NCBI GenBank assembly: GCA_027924645.1
Contig: BSBN01001752.1
Span: 11,426,001 to 11,490,000 of the forward strand
Direction: 5' to 3'
DNA: 64,000 nucleotides
Source: Cunninghamia lanceolata
Taxonomy: Eukaryota; Streptophyta; Pinopsida; Cupressales; Cupressaceae
Shown here: one piece after another, positions 33,360-44,875 of the stretch
Position numbering within the stretch: position 1 is the stretch's first letter
How the letters are laid out: each line of letters begins with the position of its first letter
Notes under the pieces: generated by a model
The model's database searches: none
Told to the model about the DNA's origin: nothing
Seen by the model: the letters and a program-made list of their open reading frames with translations, nothing else
Program-made: the position numbers and the translations under genes

Positions 33360-34306
33360 AGAAATACAAGGGTATCATGGTAGAGGATATGTCTAATGCA
33401 TTGCCACCTATGAGAGACATAAGTCATCAAATTGATTTCATACTAGGGTCCACATTACCAAACAAAGCAGCCTATAAGATGACACCATCTCAAAATGAAG
33501 AAATTGCCAAGCAAGTGCAAGAGTTGTTAGATAAGGGTTTGGTGAGAAATAGCCTTAGCCCATGTGCTGTCCCAATAGTCCTAGCCCCTAAAAAGGATGG
33601 TAAATGGAGACTATGTATGGATTCTAGGGCTATTAACAAGATCACTATAAGATATAGGTTCCCTATGCCAAGGATTGAGGACCTAATGGACTGTTTGGGA
33701 GGGGTTCAATATTTTTCCAAAATTGATCTCAAAAGTGGGTACCATCAAATTTGAATAAGGCAAGGAGATGAATGGAAGACATCCTTTAAAACAAATGAGG
33801 GTCTTTATGAGTGGTTGGTGATGCCATTCAGCCTATCCAATGCCCCAAGTACTTTTATGCGCCTTATGAATGAGGTGTTGAAAGATTTCATTGGTAAATT
33901 TGTTGTGGTGTATCTTGATAACATTCTTGTGTTTAGCAGGACAAAGGAAGAGCGTTTACAGCACTTGGATTAGGTTTTGAAGAAGTTACATGATGAGAAA
34001 TTGATGATCAACATGGAGAAGAGTGTCTTCATGAAGGAAGAACTCACCTACCTTGGTTTTCTCATCTCACAAGGTAACTTGAAGATGGATCCAGCAAAGG
34101 TGGATGCTATATTGTCTTGGCCAACTCCTAGAATAGTAGGTGATGTAAGAAGTTTTCATGGATTGACAACATTTTATAGGAAGTTTCTAAGAAGTTTTAG
34201 TCATATATGTGCACCTATTCTAGACACCATCAAAGGAGGTCAAAAATATAATTTCTCTTGGACCAAGGCAGCTGATGAATCTTTTGAAATTCTAAAAAAG
34301 AAGTAG
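33344..34306 (+). pseudogene. Reverse transcriptase (element C)
   Basis: The domain covers [49 protein letters not shown], a TGA (CGA Arg to TGA), then [20 protein letters not shown]. The catalytic box at 33911-33922 is YLDN instead of YLDD, so one metal-binding Asp is lost. The connection FMKEELTYLGFLIS and RSFHGLTTFYRKFLRSFSHI follow. A frameshift at about 34300 leads into RNase H. Confidence 0.92.
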
Positions 34307-34725
34307 CACAACAACCTCTTCTTGTTTTGCCTGATTTCAATAAGTTGTTTATAGTGGAATGTGATGCTAGTAACCTTGCTATAAGGGCTATCTTGAGTCA
34401 AGAGGGCAGACCAGTTGCCTTCTTTAGTGAAAAATTGAATGATGCCAAAAGGAAGTATTCTACTTATGACTTGGAGTTGTATGCAATGGTGCAAGCTTTG
34501 AAAAATTGGAGGCACTATCTTTTGCCTAAAGCATTTATTTTTTATATTGATAACCATGCACTTAGTTGTCTGAATTCATAGGCAAAACTCAATCATAAAC
34601 ACATGAAATGGGTTGAGTAACTCCAAGCATACACATTTTCAATCAAGCACAAGAAGGGGCAGGCCAATAAAGTGGTAGATGCATTGAGTAGAAGGGTGTG
34701 TATGGTGCAAGAGATTCAGTTGCAA
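34307..34725 (+). pseudogene. RNase H (element C)
   Basis: FIVECDASNLAIRAILSQEG carries the first Asp and STYDLELYAMVQALKNWRHY the Glu. FYIDNHALSCLNS gives the second Asp, and KKGQANKVVDALSRR the final Asp. All four acidic positions remain. Two stops interrupt the C-terminal part. Confidence 0.88.
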
Positions 34726-34839
34726 AGTGTGGGAATTGATTCCCTCAAACATATGTACAAGGATGACAAGGATTTCAAGGAGGTATATGAAGTTTGTTCT
34801 TAGATTTCAAACTCTTATGATTCTAATTTTTCTGAGTTT

Positions 34840-35628
34840 TTGTTGCAGCAGGGTTTATTGTTCAAAGGCAGCCAACTATGTGTCCCTAGGTGTTCCATGA
34901 GGGAGAACATCATCAAGGAGAAACATTGTGGTAGTCTAGGAGGCCACTTTGGATTGGATAAGACACTTGAACAGGTGAAAAGATTATACTTTTGGCTAAA
35001 AATGCCATCAGACATCAAAAAATTTGTTGAGGGTTGTAGTATTTGTCAAAGAGCAAAGGGAACATCATCTAATGCTGGTCTATATCAGCCACTTCCTATT
35101 CCTCATAGGCCATGGGAAAGTATTAGCATGGATTTTGTCTTGGGTCTTCCTAGGAATCAAAAAGGCTTTGATAGTATTTTTGTTGTGGTGGATAGATTTA
35201 GTAAGATGGCACACTTTTTGCCATGTAAATGCACTAATGATGCTTCTCACATTGCTAGTTTGTTCTTCAAAGAAATTGTTAGAATACATGGTTTGCCTCT
35301 CAACATTTTGACTAATAGGGATCCTAAGTTTGTGGACCACTTTTGGTGTACCTTGTGGAAGAAGTTGGGCACTCAATTATCCTTCATTTTAGCCTATCAC
35401 CCTCAGACTGATGGCCAAACTAAGGTGGTGAATAGGTCCTTGGGAAATCTTCTTAGATGTCTCACAAAGCAGCATGGAGAGGCATGGAATATGATCATAC
35501 CTCAAGCTAAATTTTACTACAATGATTCCACCAATAGGAGCAAGAGAAGGAGTCCATTTGAGATTGTATATGCCATTCCTCCAAGAGGAATCCTTGAACT
35601 AAGAGATCTACATGGGTTGGAGAGGTGA
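34840..35628 (+). pseudogene. Integrase (element C)
   Basis: This is the longest open stretch in the window's plus-strand pol genes (262 codons). HHCC: KEKHCGSLGGHFGLDK, then CSICQRAKG. Core: SMDFVLGLPR (first Asp). Next is ILTNRDPKFV, where the family has SDRD, so the second catalytic Asp is Asn. Then comes YHPQTDGQTKVVNRSLGNL, where the catalytic Glu is Lys. The fold is preserved but the active site is destroyed, consistent with a recent loss by a few point mutations. Confidence 0.92.
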
Positions 35629-36190
35629 AGTGTACAAGGAGAAGACTTTGCATTAGCCATGAAGGACATTCATTCAAAAGAACATCGAGAAGTACCAGGA
35701 AAAGGAAAATGAAAGGAAGAGAGATGTGCAATACAAGGTGGGAGATTTGGTCATGGCACACTTGAAGAGAGAAAGACTTCCAAAGGGGCAGCCAACAAAA
35801 CTCCTCATGAAGAAGATTGGTCTTTGCTAGATTGTGCACAAGTTTGGACCTAATGCCTATGAGATTGAACTTCCTCAAGGTTTGGCCATATCTCCAATCT
35901 TTAATGTCTCAGATTTGTTTCCATATAAGGGTGAACATGTTGTAGATTTAAATGCAGATGTGGCACTAGCAGGAGATGAAGAATGGGTTAAAGATCTTCC
36001 ACCTAGCCAACCATTGAAGTTGGAAAGCATATTGGACACCAAGGTGATCAAGAAGACTAGAAAGAAGACCTATAAGGAGTACCTTGTCAAATGGAATGGC
36101 CTACCTGTTGAAGATGTCACTTGGATGAGTGAAGAAGACATCTTGAAGCATGTGATCACTATTGTTGATCTGTTTCCTCAAGGGACTTGA
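35629..36190 (+). pseudogene. Integrase C-terminal module and chromodomain (element C)
   Basis: After frame changes near 35630-35700 the GPY-like module reads VGDLVMAHLKRERLPKG, LLMKKIGLC and KFGPNAYEIELP. The chromodomain is intact at about 36020-36170: LESILDTKVIKKTRKKTYKE then YLVKWNGLPVEDVTWMSEED. The stop is at 36188-36190, 24 bp before the 3' LTR. Confidence 0.9.
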
Positions 36191-36202
36191 GTTCTTTTCC
36201 AC

Positions 36203-36213
36203 CCTTGGGAGTA
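36203..36213 (+). other. Polypurine tract region of element C
   Basis: CTTGGGAGTA abuts the TGGTGCAGGAG start of the 3' LTR. It is the only purine-rich run in the right place. Confidence 0.55.
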
Positions 36214-37639
36214 TGGTGCAGGAGCACCAAGAGATTCAAGAGGATCCATATTATGTTTTGTGTTGTTTCATGTCGTATCATGTTTATTGTGATGTAATAA
36301 GGTCCAAGGGGACCATTCCAAGTTGATTTCATGTTCACTTCATTTCATGGTGATAACCAATGAGGCATGGCCTTGATTGTAATCACACTAGTTTGATAGG
36401 GACAGTCATAGGAGGAGCCAATCATGGCATATAGGAACCATAGTAAGGGGTTTGAATGCCTTGTCAAAGGCTCATCAATCTTGTAAAAGGAGTTTGAATG
36501 CCTCATGAAGTGATTAATCACATTGTAATCCAAATTACATTGTGGGCAGTTGACAAACAAAGGCAGTTTGACAGTTTGGAGGTTGATGGGTAGTTTTCAG
36601 TTGCCCAATTGATTCAAACTAATTTGAAGGCTTATGTACATGTTAAAAAAAAAGGCCATGATCATGATAATTGTACGAGGGATGAAGTCCTAAAGTAGAA
36701 ATCAATAAAGAAATCTCAGTCTTTTTGTAATTTTCCTATTTTTTTGAGTTACTTTCAGACCGTACTTGCTTTGTACGGACTGTCATAAGTCTTCTGCATG
36801 GTGGAATGATATTGCAAGGAGTTACCTTTGATTCAAGTGTGGTTTGGAGTTTTGTCAATAGTATTGGGCAAATAAAACCTCATTTTCCTGTAACTGCCTC
36901 TTAAACCTTGAGTTAGGGTTTTGTAGGAAAAAGATGGCTAGATCTCCATTCCATTGAGCCTCAACATTCTAGAATCAGTGGAATGGGTCAATACTTAGGG
37001 GTTTTAATCATTTATGTTAAGTTCTATGCAGGATGAATGGGTTGGAGGAAGATTTACCATGATTGTGCCTAGCAAAACCATGTGTTAGGTTTCATTAGAG
37101 GGAACATCAGTATAGAAAACCTATATAGTCGACTGTGGAAGCCAAATAACACTAAAATTCATTGTTTTGACATGTGTATGAAGTGTCCCAATAGGTGAGA
37201 ATTTGTTGTGAGTCCAATCAAGGGTAGGTCCTTTGTAATTTAGGGCTAATTGGGGCTCTTCCAATCAAGACTGTCATAAGGAATTTGACAGACATTCTTA
37301 AAGAACCCATACTAAGTTTTTGGTATGTCATCAAGGCCTGTGAAGGGTATCTTAAACTATGCCTACCTTGCCTTGAAAGTGACTAGTTTGCAAGTTATGC
37401 CCTGATAGACTTGAGAATAGGGCTAGTAGGAATTAGGCAGTTTATGAAGAAAGTGGCTTGTGTGCAGGCCCAAGGTCTCATTGGGTGAGTTGTATGGAGT
37501 CTGTAGGGCATCAAGAGGCCCTCCACAGGTCTGCCTCCAAGAAAATAAGTCCTTGATGCCAATTCACATGTGGGTCATTGGAATATGACTGTCAAACATA
37601 GTGTAATCTGCCTTGTATCTCTCCCTATCCTTTACATCA
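36214..37639 (+). repeat. 3' LTR of element C
   Basis: 1426 bp, starting TGGTGCAGGAGCACC and ending TTTACATCA, collinear with 30098-31520. Most differences are single transitions. Confidence 0.93.
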
Positions 37640-40600
37640 CCTTGCATCCATTAGGATCTTCGCCTCCTTACAAAATAGGTCAAAATTTATTTCTAACACA
37701 TGTAGCTTGTCTAAAGTTGAGCTCAAAATTTTTAATCTAGGGTCCCCATCAGTACAACAGGTAGATATCAGTTGGCTAGCATTGCTATTGAAGTCAGCTC
37801 TCCACTTGTCAAGACTTTTCACCTTCCCATCAACATCCAATACACTTGGCATTATTTTCTTATTAGTCTTTTCTAAAAATTATTTCTTTTCACCCATCAC
37901 TTTATCTAGCTTCAACTAAAAAAGCTAAAACCTCTTCAAGTATAATCAACATGTCAAGAGTTAGCTTCATCTCAAGTGGTGCCTCTGCATCAAATCTAGA
38001 GCACCTGTGTAGGTCTCTCAATTCACCAGTTCTTGGCAGTCACACTCTATTTAGTGCCTTGAGGTTTTCCTTGTCCTATTTATCCTTATCAAGGGTAGCT
38101 CTTAGATTTGAATAAGACCTCCATGTCTCATCTATCCTTGCCAAGACTTTTCTCACTCTATGACTTATCAGATTAGTGACTATCTCCTTAAATGAATTCT
38201 TCTTTTCTTCCTTCAATATTTTCACTTCCTCCTTCAATTCCCTGATCTCTGCTAATAGGGGCTCAGAGTCAATAGGAAATGCTTTTATAGTTGGTATGAT
38301 AGGTGGAGGATTTGAAGTGTCAACCCCTAGCAACAACTACTCCTTACACTTGTTAATCTCTACAATGGCCTATGCATACTGGAGTAGCAACTCATCATGA
38401 TCTTTTTGCACTTTATTGGTCACTGCCTTAGCAAATTGTGCAGTTTGCACATTAAGACTTGCAAATTGGGGAGTAGGGGTGTTAGATACTCTCTTAATTA
38501 TGACATCTCCTATCAACTCTGCCAATCCAATCCTAAGTTTATCATTGCTTGGGGCCAAAGCTCATATTGCCAAAGTCTTGAACCTAGGATTGAAGGTTGC
38601 ACCAGAGAGAGCCTTCTCAACCTACTCATCAGTCACATTTGAATCTTCTATGGTGATAGTGTCAAATGCGATTGCATCTGACAAGATCCAATGTGGGAGG
38701 AGCATGACATTACTTTTGGCCACCAATGCCCTCCCCTCCTCTGGAGTCATTCTACTGATAGCCTGATTTACCTCTGTTAACACCCTTTAGGTGATGGCCT
38801 CATATTCTGAAGGGTCAGCTCCACTCTTGGCCTCTTCAATTTTCTGCTAGAACTCCTAAATTTAGGAGTATTGATGAATTCATCATCTTCCATAAATTTA
38901 TTACAATCCATCACCTTGATATCTTCTATGTCCACAGTTTGGCTTGTCATTGTTCTCATTGATCTATTATCAAGGGAGGAGTATGGCCTTATTCTTTCAG
39001 GTGAATTCACCTGATGGGCAGCTTCTTGCACATGTTCTTCTACCTATCCTTCAAGGTCTAGTACCTCAATCTCTTCTTCGACCTCTAAATCAATAATCTT
39101 TCCCTTTGTAGTAGGGGAAGGGTCATGTGATTCCCTTTTACTAGCATATCCCCCTCTTGAGCTACTAGGTCTTTCCTCACTTGCAGGAGCACTAGAACTT
39201 AGCTACTCTTCATGATCAAACATCATTTGAATTCTTTTTATTGGGTCCTACACTTCTGCAAAGGCACTCAGGTAGGAAACATTCAAAATTTTCCTCATTA
39301 TTTCTCCTGCCATAATTGTGTCCCACTTGATTATCAAGTTGTGGCTTCATTCATGGTGAAGCAATTCTTGATAGTGTCCTCATCAAAGTAGACCTAGTTA
39401 ATGTACCTTGATCTTTATTTACTGATCCTTACTCTATCAATAAAGCCCTTAGGGTCAAGCATTGTGGGTTGTTCAAAATACATCTTGTAACATTGAAGCA
39501 CTGAATCAATCTGATCCAAACCTCCCTTATCCACTGTTAAGAAATCACTGAATCTGAGGGAGGTGGGGAAGAATGAGCCCTTCTTATGTCTTCTCAGGTG
39601 TTCTCTGTCTGACTCATTCAATTGAATAATAATCTCAAGGAATGCAATTCTTTTTGGCACATACTTAAGCAAGATATGGGGAGGGGCCTCACACCCCTAG
39701 ATTCTGATGCAAGTGGTGTGTTCATGATAGAACCAGTCACCCCAATTCTGGGGTTCTTTCTAAAGGCCTCAAAAAGTCTAACACATCCGCATGCAGCCTT
39801 TGTCCTTCTGAATCTAAGAAACCAAGAACTCTTCTCATAAAGTATTATTCAAAAGTTACATAGTCAGAGTCCACATAATGCATGTTCACATTTGCACTGG
39901 CAACATATTTCCTTGTGCATCCTCCATCTTGACATGTAAATTTGGATGCCACATTCCTAACAAGGCAAACAAAATCATATGACACAACATAGAGTACCAT
40001 GTGAATTCAACATGGACATCCACAGTAAACAATTTGCTCTTTAGTGCCATCATCTGTTTGTGCATCTTATCTACTATATAGGTAGCATAATCATATGGAT
40101 CCATAGTCTCTTGATCTTGAATATTTACTGTCATCATCATCAGAGAGATGGGCATCCTATCTGAAGCATCCGTTCCAAGCACTTGACACAACTATGGTAG
40201 GTTTTGACAAAATAATGCATGAATAGAGTGCATTGAAAAGGCTCCTCCTCCCTGTTTGATATTTTCACTAGTTTTCCATCTACCCCCCTTGGTTTGTGCT
40301 TAGCCAGGTTGAAATCTTTGTATGCACACTTGACAGTCTTATAATTTTCCTTCAATGCACCAAGGTTGATTGGCATACTGGTTGCATGGTTTAAACTAAA
40401 CATAGTAGATATGTAGGCATTTGTGAATTTGACTATTATTGTGCCATTTCTGGTCAAGACAGATCTAGTCTAAAGATCATACCTCTGTGCAATTTCCCTT
40501 ACTAAATTAGGGTTTGGAAACATGTTAGGTTAGTTTAGCTTGGCCAAATCAAAGCACCAAGTGTTGCAGTCCGGGACTTTGTAGTCCATTCTATGATGTC

Positions 40601-40800
40601 AATGTTTGAATAGGACCCAACCAGGAATAGGCAATCGTGCATCCCTATGGTTGTAGTAGAAGTCTAGGAATTTATCATCTAGCCCATCGAGACCATACAA
40701 ATTCAAAGCATGCTTAGCAAAGCCTGGGAATTGGACCATAAGGTCCTCATGCAAATTGTGTTTTGAGGTGGAGGCATGACCGACTTGAATCATCTTTTCA
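37640..40800 (-). pseudogene. Unrecognised long coding region U (about 1000 codons, degenerate)
   Basis: A chain of minus-strand open stretches, broken by stops and a few frame changes, begins at a Met near 40793 (MIQVGHASTSKHNLHEDLMV). Its N-terminal part has folded-protein composition (LNLYGLDGLDDKFLDFYYNH; NGTIIVKFTNAYISTMFSLN). The middle is acidic and Ser-rich (SSSAPASEERPSSS near 39180). The C-terminal third contains a strong coiled-coil candidate (EIRELKEEVKILKEEKKNSF near 38200) and ends at 30000 beyond element C. I do not recognise any family. It could be the coding region of a nonautonomous retroelement, an extra ORF of a Tat-like element, or a host-derived gene family. No LTRs bounding it were found. 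Confidence 0.5.
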
Positions 40801-42199
40801 GACTATGTATATCAAACTAGGGCTTCTTATATTGACAATTCTCTACCTTCTCAATCAAGCAATCCACTTAAAATATACTAAGCATGTTCGAACAGAGTGA
40901 ACTTACTGGTTTTTATGCCTGCATAAGCTTGAAGTTTCTCCTTTTACTTGCTTGAGGATTTGCTGCGTGTCTAGACTCTGTTCATACTTGAAGAAATGAT
41001 GCTAAAGACCCTAATTCCTTTCCTTTTGAAGCTTTGTAGCATAGGTTTGAGGTATTAATGGAGGTAGCCTCAGCCTTAATCTCACATTTGTGTCACAGGG
41101 CGCCTACAACATTCTTCATAAAAATTTAAACATGCGCCATTGATCTAAGTTTGTCCTTGTGAAATCCATAGCCACCATTTACCTGCCAGATTTGAAAATC
41201 TAGGTCATCATCATTGAAAAGTCCTCGACCAATAGGAGCAAGCCAAGTCAGATGTACATTTTTTTCTGATCGCATAGCTTTTTGTTTGACTTGGACATGT
41301 GGCACCATTTTGTTGCGTCATAGCCAAAAATGGTCCACCACCTATCTACCTTGCGCGGGTGCGATAAAGCATCCACACATCTCTTTTTCATTTGCTTTTT
41401 ATTTATTATTAAGACGAGGCCATGTGTCACCATCTTGAGACCACGCGGTGAATATTCCTCTCTGACAAGATTCCCTTGTGAGCTTGTGCAACCAACAAAT
41501 TTAAGCTTTCTTGCAGATCACTTCTTGCTTTGACACTTGGCAGCACACGGTTGCACGATGTAAGATTCTTCAATAAAGGGGTTGTAAGCCCAGATTCCTT
41601 GACATGTGTCACCTTGTTGCGGTCGCGCAGAGGGATGATGACATCATGTATGATGCACTGTGATGCTACGAAATACCTTTACATAATGCTTTATAACCCT
41701 ATGAAGACTTAGGACATAGATTTAATTTTCATAGGCTATAAAGGGTAAGACGAGGACATAGGGCTGGTCACCTAACGAACATAAAGGCTTCAAGTCATAA
41801 CGTACGTGACCAAGGACTTACTACAGGCGGTCATTAGGGAATTAAAAGATAAAGTGCATGAGGCTTAGGGACTTAGGCTTAAAAGATTTTAAAGGCAAAT
41901 ACTTGCAATTTTATGGACCTAAAACCCTAAACCCCTATAGGTATCACCATTGGCTCCGACTGGGAATGTGCAAGCTTTCATGTTGCAGTGAGAACCATTG
42001 GACTTCTGGGAGAAGACAAGACCATAACCAAAGGAATGAACTATACAAGAATATACATTATTTACAACCTATAAACATCTTATTTTACAGTATGCATAGA
42101 GAAGAATTTACTTATGAAAAGCAAGGTTTCAGGAATTGTCCATGCACAGGCAACTCCTGAAATTCACTGTCTAGTCTTTGGAGAAAATAGGAATCTTCT
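40801..42199 (-). other. Noncoding sequence upstream of U and downstream of E
   Basis: No gene is visible in this 1.4-kb stretch. It is richer in CG dinucleotides (for example TTGCGGTCGCGCAGAGG near 41616) than its surroundings, and could hold the promoter of U on the minus strand or the LTR of element E. No second copy occurs in the window, so it cannot be assigned. Confidence 0.4.
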
Positions 42200-42249
42200 T
42201 AATGAGTGTTACTTATTAGATAAGGGCCTATCCACAATGGTTCAAATTT

Positions 42250-43110
42250 GCCATGTTTTCCCTTGTCCTAGTTCCTGGCATTCCATACAAGAACCAAATC
42301 ATTCACTTGGAATTTTCTTTCTGTAGTTCTCTTATCAAACAAATATTTCACTTTTTGTTGTTTCTTCATATTGGTCTTCTATGCTTCTCTCCTAGCTTCA
42401 TCCAACACAATCAACTGATTCACACTCTCAGCCATTGGATCTTCAACATCTTCACCACTTTCTTGTATAAACTTGTACACTGACAAGAGATTATTCACTA
42501 GCAAGTTGGCCTTTACACCATATACTAATCAAAGGGAGACTTACCGGTTTCCTTTCTTACTATTACCCTATCAGCCCACAGTGCAAACTTCAATTTGGAG
42601 TCCCATACCCTTTTGTTCTTATCAATTATTCTCTTGATTATCTTCATGAGACTTTTATTACTAGATTCTTCCTAAGCATTTCCTTGAGGATGATATGGTG
42701 ATGGATGAGATAAACTGATTCCATAACCATTGTAGAAATCTACAAACTTACTAGGCTTGAAGTGCATTGCATTGTCTGTAACCAATTTCATTGGTACCCC
42801 AAATCTGATTATTATGTGTTCTAGGATAAAGTCAAGCACAACCTTACTTGTGGCTTTCTTGGTTGGAATGGCCTCAATCCACTTGGTGAAATAATCTGTA
42901 GCAACCAATATCCAACTATGTCCTCCACTTGACTTTTCTACTATTTCTCCTATGAAGTCTATTCCCCATTGCTGAAATGGAGCCTCCACTGTCATAGTCT
43001 TAAGAGGTAATGCACCTGCATACTTAAGCTTTCCTAAAAATATTTGACAATAATCACATTTCCTCACCATCTTATGTGCATCAAAGAAAAGTGTTGGCCA
43101 CCAGTATGCT
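42250..43110 (-). pseudogene. Integrase (element E)
   Basis: CDYCQIFLGKLKYAGALPL ends the zinc-binding part. The core shows FQQWGIDFIGEIVEKSSGG (first Asp), MKLVTDNAMHFK (second Asp; Gly replaced by Ala) and YHPQGNA-stop-EESSNKSL. The stop is TAG for CAG; the catalytic Glu remains. The C-terminal part ALWADRV...YLFDKRTTERKF extends to about 42250 with further stops. Confidence 0.87.
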
Positions 43111-44372
43111 ACTCTGAGAACTTTATGGGCAGTATCCTAGTTGTATAATGTCCACCACACATCCCTTCAAGCATATCAGTTAAAATATTCATGGATTGAT
43201 TTTCATCTACACATTTTAGCAGCACACCCTTAGGGTTCTTCCAATACAACTCACCTTGGACAATAACATATTTGACATGTAGTTTTAATATTCTCTTTTG
43301 CCTGTCACTTAAATGAGTAGGAAAATTCAAATTTTGTAGATAATACACAATCTCTTTGTACCATTCTAATTTATGCTTTTCACAAGCTTGGTCCTGAACT
43401 ACATTTACTTGGCATGCTTCCAAATTTGATTCTATCATTAATTTAGCCAAACCTTGTCCCCTTACCAACTTGGTAATCTGAATTTCAATGTTGATTTCTT
43501 GGAGTTTGTTTATCCATTTGCATCACCTTCCAGTCACTTCCTGTTGAGTGAATATATCCTTGACTGCTGCATGTGGCACATATGCTACAATCTGAGCTCC
43601 AACCAAATAAGGTCTAAAATTCTTGATTGCCCTAACCAAAGCATAGGCATGTTTCTCCATAGTATCATATTTTAATTCTGTTGCCTACAAATATTTGCTA
43701 AAAAAGGAATTTGGTTGTTCAAATCCATCATCATTTTTATGTAATAAGCATGCAACAATCATATGGAATAAAGCAAATGAAAACAATTGGAAGGGTTTAG
43801 AAAAATTAGGAGATTTCATAATAGGAGCAGTCTTGATAGCTTCCTTGATGCTTTGAAATGATTGAATTGCTTCACTTCCCCACACTATAAACACCCTTCT
43901 TTCTATCATTAATTTAGCCAAACCTTGTCCCCTTACCAACTTGGTAATCTGAATTTCAATGTTGAATTCTTGGAGTTTGTTTATCCATTTGCATCACCTT
44001 CCAGCCACTTCCTGTTGAGTGAATATATCCTTGACTGCTGCATGTGGCACATATGCTACAATATGAGTTCCAACCAGATAAGGTCTGAAATTCTTGACTG
44101 CCCTGACCAAAGCATAGGCATGTTTCTCCATAATATCATATTTTAATTCTGTTGCCTACAAATATTTTCTAAAAAGGAAATTGGTTGTTCAAATCCATCA
44201 TCATTTTTATGTAATAAGCATGCAACAATCATATGGAATGAAGCAAATGAAAACAATTGGAAGGGTTTAGAAAAATTAGAAGATTTCATAATAGGGGCAG
44301 TCTTGATAGCTTCCTTGATGCTTTGAAATGATTGAATTGCTTCACTTCCCCACACTATAGACACCCTTCTTT
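43110..44372 (-). pseudogene. RNase H region with internal 471-bp tandem duplication (element E)
   Basis: Motifs include GSEAIQSFQSIKEAIKTAPI, KPFQLFSFASFHMIVACLLH, KNDDGFEQPISF and the domain end LVRGQGLAKLMIE. The whole block occurs twice in tandem. The distal half continues to the integrase zinc-binding part (KRILKLHVKYVIVQGELYWK, MLEGMCGGHYTTR). Each copy carries its own stops, such as TAG after the CRQQ motif. Confidence 0.85.
43431..44372. repeat. 471-bp tandem duplication inside element E
   Basis: 43431-43901 and 43902-44372 are near-identical (TCTATCATTAATTTAGCC at the start of copy 1 and copy 2; ACACCCTTCTT at the end of both). They differ by scattered single bases only. The unit covers most of the RNase H. 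Confidence 0.9.
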
Positions 44373-44875
44373 AACATCTTAGATATAGCCTTGGTAATCT
44401 CTGCAAAATTAGGAATAAATCTTCTAACAAAGTTAATCTACCCAAAGAATGACTGGGTGCCTTTAACTGTCTTGGGTATCTAGATTTTATCAATTACTGC
44501 AACCCTCTCTGGATCAATCCTAACTCCATCCCTAGACACTATCTGCCCCAAGAGTTTTCCTTCAGTTACTCCAAATGCACACTTCTTAGGGTTTATGGAG
44601 ATGCCATATTCTAGTGCCCTAATAAAAATATGCTCTAGATGCATATAGGGTTGTTCCTCTTTCTTTGAATAAGTAGTTAAATCATCCTGATTAACAACTA
44701 ATATGTAATCAATTAATCCTACAAAAGCAACATGCATTGCTCTTTAAAAAGTAGCACCTGCATTTGTCAATCCAAATGGCATCCTTACATATACATAGGT
44801 TCCCCATGGAGTTGTGAAGGTAGTCTTATATTGTTCTAATTCTCTCACCTTCACCTGATTATATCTTAAAAATCC
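44373..44875 (-). pseudogene. Reverse transcriptase, C-terminal half (element E)
   Basis: TPWGTYVYVRMPFGLTNAGA, then a degraded catalytic box (VVNQDDLTTYSK where relatives have YMDD), then NPKKCAFGVTEGKLLGQIVS. The Tyr and following residue of the box are changed, though both Asp remain. The N-terminal half of RT is separated by element F. Confidence 0.87.

Larger units (their letters stand above)
30093..37644 (+). mobile_element. Element C: complete chromovirus (Ty3/gypsy) with both LTRs
   Basis: LTRs at 30098-31520 and 36214-37639 flank gag, protease, RT, RNase H, integrase and chromodomain on the plus strand. The flanking pentamers are CCTTA (30093-30097) and CCTTG (37640-37644), a target duplication with one mismatch. 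A primer-binding site lies four bases inside the left LTR and a purine-rich run precedes the right LTR. The LTRs are very alike, so this is one of the younger insertions. Even so, RT has YLDN for YLDD and integrase has lost two catalytic residues, and stops are common. It sits in the unrecognised ORF U. Confidence 0.93.
42200..44875 (-). mobile_element. Element E: Tat-like gypsy pol fragment (RT, RNase H, integrase)
   Basis: Reading on the minus strand from 44875, the order is RT, RNase H (with an internal duplication) and integrase. The copia element F interrupts it in RT, so the gag, protease and 5' LTR would lie beyond the right edge of the window. The integrase C-terminal region (YLFDKRTTERKFQVNDLVLV) reaches about 42250; the 3' LTR was not identified. 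It is a different lineage from element D, judging by the motifs. Confidence 0.85.

Noticed and set aside
41930..41975. TTGGCTCCGACTGGGAA as a primer-binding site for an element containing U
   Set aside because: It does not match a common plant primer site, is on the wrong strand for U, and no LTR pair flanks it.
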